Part shown: positions 24,846-36,967 of the stretch, piece after piece
Layout: each line of letters starts with the position of its first letter
How positions within the stretch are numbered: position 1 is the stretch's first letter
Source of the DNA: Impatiens glandulifera
Taxonomy: Eukaryota; Streptophyta; Magnoliopsida; Ericales; Balsaminaceae
Assembly: GCF_907164915.1 (NCBI RefSeq)
Contig: NC_061862.1
Span: forward strand, 123,965,533 to 124,029,532
DNA length: 64,000 nt
Reading direction: 5' to 3'
Made by a program: the position numbers and the translations under genes
The notes under the pieces: generated by a model
Seen by the model: only the letters and a program-made list of their open reading frames with translations
The model's database searches: none
What the model was told of the DNA's origin: nothing

Positions 24846-25962
24846 CTCAAGAAAACTAAAATTGCAGGTTTTACAATTTTAATGAGGGTTTGGATTTTTC
24901 ATCCAAGGGCCTAAGTAGCTTCACAAAGCTCCTAGAAATATTTAGAACATCATTCTAATGTATCACTAGACATGTGTGATAATCAATTTGTTGAAAATAG
25001 TTTGTAGCTAAAAATCGAGTTTTGGTTTTAAAACTATTTTAAGATGAAAGAAGCAAGTCAATAGTTTCCTTATACCTCATATATTTGATTAGTACCAAAT
25101 CAAAAACATTGTCTATTTGTTTGGACCAATTCAAGCACTAAATATTTTCATTTATTTTGAGATTTTTTTTATTTTGATCAAACATGATCGGATGGATCAA
25201 ACATGATCCAAACAGTTTTTTCCAACATAATTAGTAATATGTTTGGATGATTTATGGGCACTGTTCTTGAGGATTAACTCAAGAACAATAAACCCGATTT
25301 TTGAATTTTTCAAATTCTAATTTGGGTTTTTCTATTTAAGGTTGATTATTGATTCTAACCTAAACAGAAATCTTGAAAATGATCTTAAGATCAATTTCCA
25401 ACACTAAAATCCAACAACTAAACATTATAAAACTTATGAAAACTGAAATATAAAAATTTCAATTTCAAACTAGTATGAATTAAAGATGATTGGAAGCATA
25501 CCAAGGATTAAAGAACACTTCATAGATCTTAGGGAAGCTTTTGGGATGCTTAGATCCAAGATTTAGAGATTTATGCAAAGATTTCAAAAAATCTGAAAGG
25601 TTGAAACTCATGGCAGATTTTTGAGTTTCTTTGATTTGAATATAGAGAGTGAATCTCTTAGCTTCGGTTGAGAGCTTCAAATGGATCGAATCAGCCAAAA
25701 GCTATTAATGGCATTTTGGTTATTCTTGTATCAACTTGGTGACATAGGCACTGATTATGCCTATAAATGTAGGGTAAATGATCACCAGTAGAGTGATCAT
25801 TTCGCCTTTTGAACAAAGTCAATCCGTCTAGAAACGACGAAATTCCATCTTTAAAAAATCAAATATTGTTGCGGATGGTTATCCATTTGGCGTCGCAGTA
25901 GAGAAGATGTTCGGTGAACAAAATGATGCCTAGATCCAAGATTTAGAGATTTATGCAAAGAA
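24846..25962. other. No gene recognised; holds a 36-bp direct repeat
   Basis: The stretch contains two near-identical 36-bp words (25545-25580 and 25925-25960, beginning GATGC and ending TTATGCAAAG) with one mismatch. The second abuts the broken 3' end of LINE-like copy A. A 72-codon minus frame at 25480-25698 has no motif I know. Confidence 0.5.
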
Positions 25963-28100
25963 ATTGATGAATACTCTCTATTCTCATTTTAATTTTATTC
26001 TTTATATGAACCCGTTCTGATTTGATAAAAATAATTATTCTTCAAGATTTTCGGGCTCTTCATCTTTTTGTTCTTAACTTGAATTTCTAGATCATTGTTT
26101 TCATTTTTTTCAGCTTCAACTTTGGAATCCTCAACAACTTTGGATTCCTTTATATCAATCTTAAAATTATCTGCTTCCTTTTGATTAGCCTGAATATCAT
26201 CTCTCTGTTTTCATCAGCAACCACTTCAACTTAATTTGATTATGATTCCTCAACTATCTCTTCAACATGAGTAGATTGAGGTTCCACCTCCTTCATCGTA
26301 CTAATTTTTTCTTTTACAAAATTGTCTTTATCTTCTGTTTCCTGTTCTTTAACCACATTTTCTCTTTACTTATTGGAACCTCTATTTAATTTTTATGCAT
26401 CTTTACGTCATGACCTTTATGAATTTTTTGATCTTCTTCCTTAGTTAAATCACATTTTGGGCTTACATGTTGGAATGTATTATAAAAAGAGAATTAATAT
26501 GACCTCCACTCATAAGTGATTTTCATGATAGTTGGTTTTTCTTTTTTGTCTACTACTGTCATACTTTTCGACAGTGTTTTTCTAGGATGCACCTTAATTT
26601 TAATTCCAACAAATGATAGATTCTCTCATTCTTCAATAATTGAGTCAATGTATAATGGTGTACCCAATAAAATTGTAAATTGACTAAGGGCTTCAGAAAT
26701 GTACATATGTGCAGGTGTATTCCAGAGCTTAAACTATATCTGTACAGTTTTCTTTGAATTACTTAATAAGTTCAAGTCTTCAGACCATTTTTTCAACTTT
26801 ATACAGTTGGATCAAATATATGTATGCCCATTTCCTAGATTTTCTTCCAGATTAGAACCTTTCTTGAATTTAAGAAAATATAGATAATGGACATTTGCTG
26901 AAATCTTCTCAAACCATTTTCCTTCCCATTGTTTTAATAGTGCCTCTTTATTAATTGTGAAGGATACTCTGTTTTTTCCTATGTATCTTCCCACAATTTC
27001 ATTTTCTCATTCCTTTATACAGTTTTCCTCTACTTTAGTAGATAATTTAAATTCAAATGAAGAATTAAGTACCTCCGCTTTTGTTTGTGTATTGCCCAAG
27101 TAGATTTTCCTTATGTGAGCATGATCTTCTATTTTGCAATTTTGTTTTCCAGACTATATTAGTTTTTCATGTCGAGTTTCTCTTGATAGTATATGACTTA
27201 GATTTGGGAGCCTTCATCAGCTCCTTAATTATATCAGCTAACCATTGAACAATTTTTTCATATTTTTCTTTTTTCAGTAGATTCCAGTCTTGAAGATAGT
27301 GGATGTTGAGTTAAATTATAATATGATGTGATTTCTCCTTATTAATGACAATTTCCCTCCTTTTGACATGCGTAAGAAGCTTTGTAATCCGATTTTGAGC
27401 CCAAACAAATTAGCTTTATCATTATAGCTTATCTTTTTAACTCTTTCATTATCCCCTATTTTGCTGCATTATTTCCTACATGAATTTTTTGAGCAGAAGT
27501 TGGAGTAAATTGCTTACTCGTATTATTATTTCGTTGTTCTTTGTTGACTTATTCAACAATTTTATCAATTTATCTGATTGCTGCTTCCTTAGTTCTTTCC
27601 AGGAAAAAGTCCTTAACTTTTTTATTACTTTTGTTTTTCCCTTTCCCATGATGGCATAATTAGAGTAATAAAACAGAGTAATTTTAGAAACTCTAAAAAA
27701 TGATAACAGATATATTTCAATAAAGGGCAAATTCCAGCGTCGCTTTAAAATGCACAAGAAACCCTAGACTAACAACACTTGATGGCTAACTTATGACACA
27801 CAACAATATCATACCTCTCGTGTCGATCGTGTTATGCCGTCTGTGTCGATCGTGCTTCCTTTTATCAATAGTGATTCTGGCGTCGATTTGATGACTAACG
27901 ACGCATGAAAATATCGTGTCTCCCGTGCCGTGCCACTTGTGCCTATCTTGTCGCTGTGCCGATCACGTTTCCTTTGATCTATGGTGATTTCGACGTCTGA
28001 TCTTTTGAGATTATTTCTATCTATAGCCGAAAGAGTTTTTATTGGTGATTTGTTTTTTTTATTGTTGGACTTTGTCGTTAGTAGGGCCAACCCTAAGGTA
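25963..28100 (-). mobile_element. LINE-ORF1-like retroposon copy A, 3' truncated
   Basis: On the minus strand it encodes, with many stops, a Lys-rich leader (MGKGKTKVIKKLR from 27658), a DUF4283-like region (YFLKFKKGSNL, then IWFKLWNTPAHM and a G.PLY.DS segment) and a charged acidic tail ending near QIRTGSYKE. The same order occurs in copies B and C on the plus strand. DUF4283 plus CCHC is the N-terminal ORF1 architecture of plant L1-type LINEs. No endonuclease or reverse transcriptase is present. The 5' region (27780-28090) has repeated GATCGACAC-like words shared with copy C. The 3' end is lost at about 25963. Confidence 0.6.
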
Positions 28101-28204
28101 AGCCTAAAAAGCCCATGGGATAGGGTAACCCACTCCCTAGGGTAACCCATTTAATAAAAAAAATATGATTTTTGTTAAATTTATTAGATTTTTAACATAA
28201 TAAG

Positions 28205-28900
28205 GTGAAGCTAGGGTGTTGAATCGACCGATTAACTAGTTAATCGATTATTCGGTTCAGATAAAGTACGAATTTACTTGTTATTTTACAAACCGGTTAA
28301 CCGACTAGTATTACTATTGATTTTATCAGTTCTGGTTTTACTAATTCCGATCGGTTAACTAGTTTAACTGTAATATCCATAATTCAATTCTTTAAAATTA
28401 AGTATTAAATTTATTAAATGATTTTTTTTTTAAATCTTTGTTGCACGGTAATATTGTGGTATTCTCCATTATTTTATTCTATGTTATTATATTATTGTTA
28501 TAATATAATATATTATAATAATATTTAAAAATATGTTATAATATAATATTATTATAAAAATATAATATATTTTAAAATTCTCCATTTGTAGTTATATAAG
28601 TTAGTTTTTTTTTTTAAATAATTCTACAAAAATTATTATTTAAAATTTCAAACTAACTAATAAATTATTAAATATTATTTATAATATATTTAATATTCAT
28701 AAAATAATTAATATAAATATATAATTAAATTATTACCGATTACTAGTTCAACCTCTACAAAATAGTTTAAACAAAACCGAACGGTTTAATCGGTAAAAAA
28801 CGGTTGACTAAAACCATTAGAACCGGTTAATTAACAAACCGGTAAAATGAAACCTGTAAACTATCGATTGACTTCGGTTATTGATTTTCCGGGTTTTTGG
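28205..28900. mobile_element. MITE-like repeat with AACCGGTTAAC motifs
   Basis: Both margins carry repeated, inverted words of the type ACCGGTTAAC, CGATTAACTAG and AACCGAAGTCAATCGAT around an AT-rich core with no coding capacity. The pattern resembles hAT-type non-autonomous elements with subterminal CCGGTT repeats. I could not identify exact termini or a TSD. Confidence 0.4.
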
Positions 28901-31900
28901 CATATCCCAAGTGTATCATAGTGGTTCAAGGTGAAAGGAAAAGAATTTATTTGTTTATGGGTTCAAATCTAACCAAAAACTCTTTTTTTAACCATTTTTA
29001 AAAATTAAATTAGGGCATCAAAAAAAATTCCACGTTTTTCTATGTGGGATAGGAAAGCTCAATTCTCAGGGTCGGCATTGGTCGTTAGAGTAGAGTTTTT
29101 GTTTTGTTGTACCCTATGAAATGAATTTCACGTTTGATTGTCGATTGCGGTTTATATCTAATTGTGGTGGTGGTTTCTCTTTTAAGACACTTTTGTTTTA
29201 ATAGTGGATGATTACATGTTTTTTTGTTAGGCACCTTACCTGAAAATTGTTGAACTAATGCTACATGCATAGTCCAATGACCTCATTAGTTTGACATCAT
29301 TTGACTTCAATACAAACATTACAACCCTTTCATATCTAAACATCCCAAATTTTTATGAATTTTCCTAGTTAGGGATTAATGTGACATAACCGAGCATACT
29401 AAACTCATATATAATATACAATGGGAAAATATAAAATCTACAATCATTAGAATTTAACATTAACTAACATGGACTAAGTACTCACCTGAATGTTTGATGA
29501 AGTTAACTTACATATCGTTAATCATACTTGGAGTCTTTGACGAAAATTAAAATAAGTAACCTCGACCCCCTTATGCAACAAACACCTATATCCTAAAATG
29601 TAAGACATTAAACCTATGTAACTAATCGATAATTATAAAAATGAAGCCGTTCTAAAATCTAGAGTAGGAAAGAAAAAAATCTTACCCTAGTTGAAAGTGG
29701 GATTACCCAACTATTGAAGGAGACAGGAGAATGGCACGGGAAATGAATCGTCTACCTAGGGAAGTAGCTATCGGAGGCTTCGTTACGACCGTTTATCATT
29801 TGGGGAAGAATGACGCCGAACGAATCTAGGGGAACCAATGACGGCACTTAATAATAAAATTATTTTGAAAAACCTGAGCAAAAACCTAAGAATTTTCTAG
29901 GCAAATTTAGCTCAATGAGAAGGAAAGCACGAAAAGCGATAATTCTTTTACTATTTAATTGGGTCTGATGCTTACATATTTTGGACCAAAAAAAAAACTA
30001 AGAGCCTTTTGTTGAGCTCAGGTTCAATGATTTATATAAAGTATAGCACCCTATAATTTTATAAAGGTTATAAATTTTTAATTTAATTTCACTTCTTACA
30101 TTAATAATACATGTTCCCTAAATCTTCTGTTTAGTCTTTATTGAAAAATCAATGGTTTAGATCAAACAAAATTAGCGGCTAGTATTGTGTTCCGTGCTAG
30201 TTCGCCTGGACATTAATAGGGCTCGACTTGTTTGGACTAGGTTCTTGGCTAAGACACTATTTGTTTTTTTAGTTTTTGTTATTTCTTTTCAAACATATTA
30301 AAGCAAAATGATTAATTTCTAACATTTTAATTAATCATGTTTATTTATTTATTTATGTAAAATAGGTTCGTATTTATTTATTTAAATTTGAACTCAGATT
30401 TATATGACATTGGACCCAAATTATCTTTATTTTTAATCACATTTAATGAGCCTTTTATTTGATTATTTTAAAAATAATTTATTGGTTCGAAATTATAAAA
30501 AATGAGTTTCTAAAACATCAAATTCTTATTTGTGTTTAACGAGAATTGATACTTTGAAAACTAGAGAAAAATGAACATTTAATTGATATTTATCTCGTCT
30601 CCCTTTAAAAGAAAACCTATTATAAGTTTGAAAAAGATTGTTTTCCATGGTTGATTCGATGAATTTTTTAAATTAGAGTGTATATCGTTTCTCTTCTCAC
30701 AACTTAAATTTAAATTAATTTTGTGTTTGATTTATTATGTCGTCTTGTTTAGTCGAATCGAATTTGTTGTCACAGTCTTTTCTCAAATTCATGTTTTTAA
30801 CATTCTTAGGAATTTATAGCATTTGTCTAATAAAGAATATTATAATCAACTTTTACAAATCAGAATAATTGATAGAATCTATTTTGACATCGTTTAATTG
30901 GATATTCTATTTGAGTTATGAATGGATTTTCTATATAAAAATTTGAATATGGATCTATATTTGAGTAGTGACTTTTGTAATTGAAAAAGATTTATAAATC
31001 TAAAAAACAAAATATATATTAACTACTATTATAGCTTTATAATAACATAATTTTGAAAATAACATAATTAAGTAAATCAATAATTAGAAACAAAATTCGA
31101 AGTCATAAGATAGTGTTTCTCCCCTTGTAGGTTATGATTCATAAATGCAAAATGGAACTAATATTCATGAAAATGAAAAACATTTAACAGGCATGGTTAT
31201 GAAAGTAACAGATGATTGAAAATAATATACAACTAATAATGCTTGCTGACTCCATATTATTTTCTCTTATGCTATTGTCTTGTCCTTTTCACAATATCTG
31301 ACACTTCATCCTTCTGTTAAGTCTAAATCAGTCAATATTATTTCTAAACAATTCCTTGTGCAAAGTTATCATAACATGGATATTTTCAAGTAGAAGGAAC
31401 AAATTAATCTTTAAAATTTTCTACTCATGTGTTATTTTAATAATTGTTTTATCTTAATTTGTCACTGGTATTTCCAATCATCAACAAAAGAGAACATTAA
31501 ATGAGATAACAATCAAGAACATTTTATCCATAGAGCTATATGGTTCTTTACCAATAATTTCAGTTTTAAGTTTGTACGCCTAAAAGTAGACCTCTCAAAA
31601 AATATTGACTCGATAGAATTATACATACCTTTCTTTCGAATCTCATGGACGAGATTATAAATTAAATTGGAATATAAAATTATAATTCATTACTAATTTG
31701 TATAGATTAAACTAATTTTGATTTTAAAAGTCGCTACTTAATTATTTTTTAAGATTTTAAGAAAGAAAAATGTTTTGCGTATTTAAACACGTCTAAAAGA
31801 TTCAAATCGATTTGGTTACAAATGAGAAAAAATCGACGATATATCCCACGTTCCCACCCAAATGAGTGGTCTCTACTACAATGTTTGTCCATTTATTAAA

Positions 31901-31936
31901 AATAGGATTTTTACATTAGATTTAAAGATTATAAAT
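28901..31936. other. AT-rich intergenic DNA, no gene seen
   Basis: No coding frame of note. A slightly GC-richer patch at about 29680-29850 could be a gene or transposon fragment, but no motif is recognisable. Confidence 0.5.
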
Positions 31937-31941
31937 ATATT

Positions 31942-33264
31942 TGTTAGGATCTAGGTCGCCGCTGGTGGACCGGGGGTTGAACCGGTTAGCGGTTCTCACT
32001 CGTAGGGTGGTGATTAATCCGGTTAGAGATTAACACCGGGGTTTCAATACTACACAACCTGTCACAAACCCTTGAACTAGGTTCAAGCGCGGAAGAGGTT
32101 TGCTTTCAAGTTGAAGCGGTACACGTGTATGATAGGCGAAGTCGGTTTCGGATGATGGAGATTTGAAGAATGGTGGGTCGGTTTCGGTTATCTGGATATT
32201 CGGTATGGTAAGTAGAGATTCGGTTTTGAGCGATGTTGTTAGGTTAGTCGGTTATGTAATGAAGCCAACAGAAAGTAAATAACACAACAGATTTTATGGA
32301 TGTTCGGAGATAAAACTCCTACGTCACCCCTTCCTCTCGAAACCGCGAGAAGGATATTCACTAAGGAATACAAATACAATCCGATCGAGACTTATTTTCT
32401 GCTCGATAACACTCTTACAATTCACACCGAAATTGTAGAACACACTTAGAATTTAGCACTTAGGCTTTCTTAGAATACCACACTGTTATCACTTGTAGTA
32501 AATGCTCTCAACGCTTCACTTGTCTGGCTTAATGTCTCTTAATGTCGCGCATTTACTCTTCTGCAACTGCCTCCTTTTATAGGTGAAATATGCCAACGGT
32601 CATATTTCACTTCCTTGAATCTGATTGGCTGGTCAGTGGTGCAGTGATTCAGTGTTTCAGACCTGCCGGTCTTCTCCTCAGACCTGACAGTCAATCTCAG
32701 ACCTGGCATCCTGTTCCAGACCTGCCGGTCTGTAAAAGCAAACCTGCTGGGTTTGTCTTTTTACTCAATGTAGGCACTGTCTGCTTGGACAGTTGTCTGT
32801 ACTTTGAAGATTTCCTTTCTGATTTATCCCGAAGTAGAAGGATCCGGTAGTACTGTCTTCTGCAGCCTACAGGCTTTCCTCAGACTTGCATGGATATGGA
32901 AGTATTCAGTCTGCTCCTTTGGTATCGTTCTCAACAGATACCCAAAGTGTCTTCTTGTGCAGGTCGGCCTCTTGACTTGGCCTAGGTTGGCCTCTTGACT
33001 TGGCCGAGTATCTTTTGATAGTGAAGTGACCGGACTTCTTCCGGTCTTGTGGATTGATCGGCTATTTGATGGATCTGGCTTTTAGGCTTTGGCCGATCCT
33101 TCCTCTGTTCAGTCATGTACCGAATGTGCTTGATCGGTTTGATAGCTTGACCGGTTCGGTTTCTTCACTTGGTTTTCTTTTATTCATCCGGTCCGGTTCC
33201 TTGTTCCTGCATAGGAAGTTTGTTTAAGTTAGGTTTATTTGAACCGGTATGAATTTATCTAACA
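31942..33264 (-). repeat. Copia-2 3' LTR
   Basis: 1,323 bp bounded by TGTTA...TAACA, apparently identical to the other LTR. The 86- and 64-codon plus-strand frames inside it are duplicated in the other LTR and are not genes. Confidence 0.95.
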
Positions 33265-33493
33265 ATTTCTCCCTTTTTGATTATTTTATTTAAAATTATC
33301 AAAATTATGTAAGTTTGCAACCGTAGGCCGGTTGTTTTGTTTGGTCGATTTTTGAAAAGGACTTAGAGAATTTTTCGAAAAAATTTTAAGGGAGGGTTTT
33401 TTTTTAAAAAAAAATCTCTGGTTTTGGAAGAATCTCTATAATTTATCTAACAATTTCTCCCTTTTTGATTATTTTATTTAAAATTATCAAAAT
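33252..33493 (-). repeat. Duplicated LTR-edge/polypurine segment
   Basis: A 54-bp segment covering the LTR's last 13 bases plus the purine tract (33252-33305) recurs at 33440-33493, apparently without change, and similarity (GTAATGCAAA..AGGCCGGT) continues weakly beyond. Two potential plus-strand priming sites therefore lie 188 bp apart. Confidence 0.85.
33265..33280 (-). promoter_or_regulatory. Copia-2 polypurine tract
   Basis: Read on the minus strand, AAAAAGGGAGAAAT directly abuts the 3' LTR and should prime plus-strand DNA synthesis. Confidence 0.85.
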
Positions 33494-33608
33494 CAAGTAG
33501 TAATGCAAAATAAGGCCGGTATTCAAAAATAACTTTATATATATTTATAGCGAACCGAAAAAGACAAAGCCTAAAAACTTAAGACAAATAAGAAAGGAAG
33601 GAGAGTCC

Positions 33609-36467
33609 CTATTCTGAGTCCGTGAATTCGTAGGCGCTCTTCTTTCTCTTCGGTGGTGGTGGCGGTTGCGGTTGAGAGGATTGTGGCCTTTTTGATCGAG
33701 ACCGCAACTGTTCTACAACCTCTTCCTCGATTAGGTCTTCTTGCTGCGAGGGGTCCGTTTCTGCCGGTTCAGAGATCGTGTTGAGCGTCTCGAGAATTCG
33801 AACTTTCTTACTAGCCGGCCTCTTTCTTTTCTTTGATGCCGAAGCTGAGGCTGCCGGTGCTGAAGCGGAAGTTGCTGGTGCTGAAGCGGAAGTTGCTGCC
33901 TTCTTCTTTTTCTCATTTTCTTTTGCAAAGCCCGCCAGCCGTCGCTGCTCCGTTTCTAATCGTTCGGCATCCGCTGCGACTTGTCTTGCTATTTGCTCAG
34001 CATACCCTGGATACATGCTCTCAGCCCTTCTTATTCTCTCGGCCTCTCTTTCATCTTCGGTCAGCTGAGGCGCGGTTAGCTGGGTCGCTTGCGGTGCTTC
34101 TTTGTCTCTGCCAACCTCGGCGTCCAGCCTTTCCTGAACTCTCTTAGCAACCAGAGCATCGGCCTCTATAGCCGCGGCATCCGCGGCTTCCTTAGCTTTC
34201 AGGATCTCGGCCATCTGTGCAGTAAGTGCCTTTACCTCGGCCTCGAGATCTTCGTTCTTCTTTTCCAGTGCCGAGACTCGTTCAATTGTTGGGTCGACCC
34301 GTTCGAAATCCTTCTTTAATTCCGAAGTGAGACCCTCCAGAGCTAAAATATGTTGAGCACAATTTGCTCGCTCACCGGATTCTTCCCATAGTCCGGTGGT
34401 AAGTTGCTCCAGGCGCTTTTGATGGTAATCCACAACGTCCTTTGTCACATCGGCGAACTGCTTGGCCGAATCGAATGCGTTCTCGCATCTGTCCTTGAGC
34501 GGTTGAAGCTTGGAGACGTTGTGGTCAAGTATTCGGTCATCAATCTTCTCTGATATTGAAGTGTCAAACTGCCGGAGTCGGTCCTCAATTCGCTTCGAAA
34601 CAACCACTTCAAATTTTTGAAATAGATCATCCATCCATTCCTTAGAAGGAACAAAGACGGTGGCTGCCGGCGGAGGAGTGGGAGCGGACTGCTCGGTCTG
34701 ATTAGGATCGGCTCTCTCAGCATCGGAGTCCAGTATTTCAACAACCTCAGTAGGTGCAGCTGATGTGACCGTCTCCTCCAAGGCCAGTGCCGCATTTTCT
34801 CGGATCGGTACCTCGATATCCTCTAAAGATTGTACCTCAACAGTCTTTGAAGTCGGTACCTCATCAGTTCTCGGGGTCGGTACCTCATCGGTTCTTGGAG
34901 ACGGTACCTCATCAGTTCTTGGTACCTCATCATCTGTCATTGGAGTCTCAAAGTCCCTTGGCGTCGCGGTGTCTTCCCTTGAAGTTGATGCCCAGTCCAT
35001 CTGAAAATCTTCGACGACCGGAGCGGTATACACTGGAACTTGTTTCTGAACGCAGATTGCTTCTAACCGCGCTATCTCTTGGTGTAACTCCAATTTGCCT
35101 TTTTCGAGCTTTTCTAATACTAGCGGTGCTACGGTAGACACCGATCCCTCCTCGGCATACTCTTCCTTAATCTTTCTGATACGCCTTCTTATCTGTCGAA
35201 GCTGGCTTCTCGGTATCAGCAGGCCAGTTCGGCATTGTACTTCATGAATGGTATTGGATTTTGTGAGGCTTAAGATATGGTCCTCCACTTCCTCCAATCT
35301 GTTGATGCACTTTACCGAATCGTAATCCTGTAGGATATCTTTATATTTAGAGTTGAACCGGTAATCGTGCCATTCCAAGTACAAACTGATAACGTCCACG
35401 TTTCTTTTGATAATGCCCTGAAAGATATTCTGGGCTAGTCTTTCGGCCTCGGCCTCATCGGCTTCTTCCCTGCTGAGGCCCTCATCATCGGCTCCCTCAT
35501 GATTCCCTTCCCCACCCTCGGTGGTCTCAGGATTGAAGCTTTGGTCGGCATCTGTTGGAGTCCGAGCCGAGAGATCGTCCTCATGGACCGTTTCATATTC
35601 GGTTCCCTCTGTTTCGGCTTCCTCATCAGCCCATTCCTCATCCTCGGTTTGTTGAGGTGGTTCTTCGAAGATTACCTTTTCCTTCCTCTTTCCTCCGGTG
35701 TTTTCTTTTGCCGGGGTCTTTTTCTTTGCGGCTTTCTTCTTTTGGCCACCTGAGGAACTAGAGGCCGACGGCTTTCGTGGAAGAAATTGCTTTGATCGAA
35801 TGATGCTGCTTTTTCGTATTCCAACACCGGGACCGACTTTGATCTTCAGATGTAAGAATATTTTACCGAGTTGTACAGCATACCCCCAAGACCTGTCCGA
35901 GCCCGGTCTTACCATTCCCATAAGGTTGCTGAACACCGCCCTTGCCCAGTTGATCTCCGTTCCATCCATCAGACGAAAAATCATCTTTATTTTGTCCCTG
36001 GTTAGATTACTGAAGTTTCCTCCCCTTGCCAGGATCGCCCTGGCAAAGACGTCACATGCCGGAATGAGCTCCGGTCTCAGCGTCTGTTTCTTTCCGGATG
36101 TGGTAAGCGGTTCGTTGGTTGCCGATAGAAGTTGGCAGGCTGTTCTATATGTATCCTCGTCCATCTCTGCCACAGCATCCATGCCGGTAGTTGGGAGACG
36201 CAAACTCTCGGCCACTACTGCCTCGGTAATTTCTACGTGAGAACCGCACACCGTTGCGAGGATCCTGTCATAGGAGACGGTTGCGGTTTTGAAGAACTCT
36301 TCTACCGCTTCCTTGTATATTATGTGAGGACCGTTAAGTAGATATTCCAAACCGGTCTCAATCAGCCGGTTAGCTACCTCTTTTGCCTCGGTCGTTCCAT
36401 ATTGCCGAATCTCCTCAAAATCTACTTGAGAATATAATTTGAACAATGCCGCATCACGACGACCCAT
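33609..36467 (-). CDS. Copia-2 accessory ORF 3, 952-aa nuclear-type coiled-coil protein
   Basis: Function unknown. The start ATG is at 36467. Residues about 1-215 align with the shorter accessory proteins 1 and 2: ETGLEYLLNG..IYKEAVEEFF, a LRLPTTG block and a TEINWARAVFSNL block. I think this is the domain called putative plant transposon protein, found in many plant retroelement ORFs. After it come a Lys-rich cluster (KKKAAKKKTPAK), an acidic Glu/Asp stretch, repeated TDEVP units (about residues 485-525), a long coiled coil (ALEKKNEDLEAEVKALTAQM), an Ala/Ser/Pro repeat, and further basic clusters (KKRKRPASKK and PPPPPKRKK). The basic clusters look like nuclear localisation signals. No signal peptide, membrane segment or catalytic motif is seen. 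Its own TATA box lies 106-113 bp upstream. It could be a chromatin or silencing-related factor, but that is conjecture. Confidence 0.85.
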   Translation of the reverse strand: MGRRDAALFKLYSQVDFEEIRQYGTTEAKEVANRLIETGLEYLLNGPHIIYKEAVEEFFKTATVSYDRILATVCGSHVEITEAVVAESLRLPTTGMDAVAEMDEDTYRTACQLLSATNEPLTTSGKKQTLRPELIPACDVFARAILARGGNFSNLTRDKIKMIFRLMDGTEINWARAVFSNLMGMVRPGSDRSWGYAVQLGKIFLHLKIKVGPGVGIRKSSIIRSKQFLPRKPSASSSSGGQKKKAAKKKTPAKENTGGKRKEKVIFEEPPQQTEDEEWADEEAETEGTEYETVHEDDLSARTPTDADQSFNPETTEGGEGNHEGADDEGLSREEADEAEAERLAQNIFQGIIKRNVDVISLYLEWHDYRFNSKYKDILQDYDSVKCINRLEEVEDHILSLTKSNTIHEVQCRTGLLIPRSQLRQIRRRIRKIKEEYAEEGSVSTVAPLVLEKLEKGKLELHQEIARLEAICVQKQVPVYTAPVVEDFQMDWASTSREDTATPRDFETPMTDDEVPRTDEVPSPRTDEVPTPRTDEVPTSKTVEVQSLEDIEVPIRENAALALEETVTSAAPTEVVEILDSDAERADPNQTEQSAPTPPPAATVFVPSKEWMDDLFQKFEVVVSKRIEDRLRQFDTSISEKIDDRILDHNVSKLQPLKDRCENAFDSAKQFADVTKDVVDYHQKRLEQLTTGLWEESGERANCAQHILALEGLTSELKKDFERVDPTIERVSALEKKNEDLEAEVKALTAQMAEILKAKEAADAAAIEADALVAKRVQERLDAEVGRDKEAPQATQLTAPQLTEDEREAERIRRAESMYPGYAEQIARQVAADAERLETEQRRLAGFAKENEKKKKAATSASAPATSASAPAASASASKKRKRPASKKVRILETLNTISEPAETDPSQQEDLIEEEVVEQLRSRSKRPQSSQPQPPPPPKRKKSAYEFTDSE

Positions 36468-36572
36468 GTTTTGAGGATTCTGAAAATGAAAGAAATCGGC
36501 TTCGAAGGATTTTAGAGGTGTAGAGAGAGAAAGTGAATTTGTGAGAATGAAGAGAAATATGACGAAGGCCCC

Positions 36573-36580
36573 CTTTTATA
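36573..36580 (-). promoter_or_regulatory. TATA box of accessory ORF 3
   Basis: On the minus strand CCTATAAAAGGGGGC lies about 110 bp before ATG 36467, followed by a CT-rich, ATG-free leader typical of plant mRNAs. The LTR promoter has the near-identical CCTATAAAAGGAGGC, so it may be a copy of the LTR core promoter. Confidence 0.7.
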
Positions 36581-36616
36581 GGCGCGGTTTGGAAGCCAAA
36601 CCGTCCCATCACGAAT

Positions 36617-36715
36617 GGGCGGGAAAATTTCCCTCCAAAATGAAATGTGTCAGTCTGAGCGGTTTCGTACGAAACGGTGGGCGGTTTTGTTAGGCGGGAG
36701 ATTTCCCTCCAAAAT
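36617..36715 (-). promoter_or_regulatory. Repeated E2F-like motif upstream of accessory ORF 3
   Basis: A near-identical 23-25 bp word occurs at 36617-36641 and 36692-36715. On the minus strand it reads ATTTTGGAGGGAAAT followed by TTTCCCGCC or CTCCCGCC. TTTCCCGCC matches the E2F consensus. The GGAGGGAAA part recurs, inverted, beside the TATA box of accessory ORF 2 (37778-37792). Regulation is inferred from motif and position only. Confidence 0.45.
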
Positions 36716-36967
36716 TTTGGCTATGTCATCGGTGACGCAATCTTTTCCTTGATACCGAATGACGGATCGGTTTCTAATAGTGTTTCGGCTATTTTGATTG
36801 CTCGGTGTTTAGCAGTTTTAAACATTTTATGAAACCGGATACGAACGATATGATGCCGGTTATGTTAGATAAATGCAAGAAGTAAAGAGAGGCGATCAAG
36901 ACTGAAACAGTATTTTATTATAATTGAAACCGATAGGATCGAAAGGAAGACATTTAAATAAGGATGT

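Noticed and set aside
32590..32998. Plus-strand ORFs of 86 and 64 codons in the LTR (also 45262-45670)
   Set aside because: They run against the element's transcription, lie in LTR non-coding sequence and have no motifs. Their identity between copies only reflects LTR identity.
35698..36240. 180-codon plus-strand ORF opposite the 952-aa gene
   Set aside because: An antisense shadow of the long coding frame without its own motifs; the same holds for other antisense frames over gag and pol.
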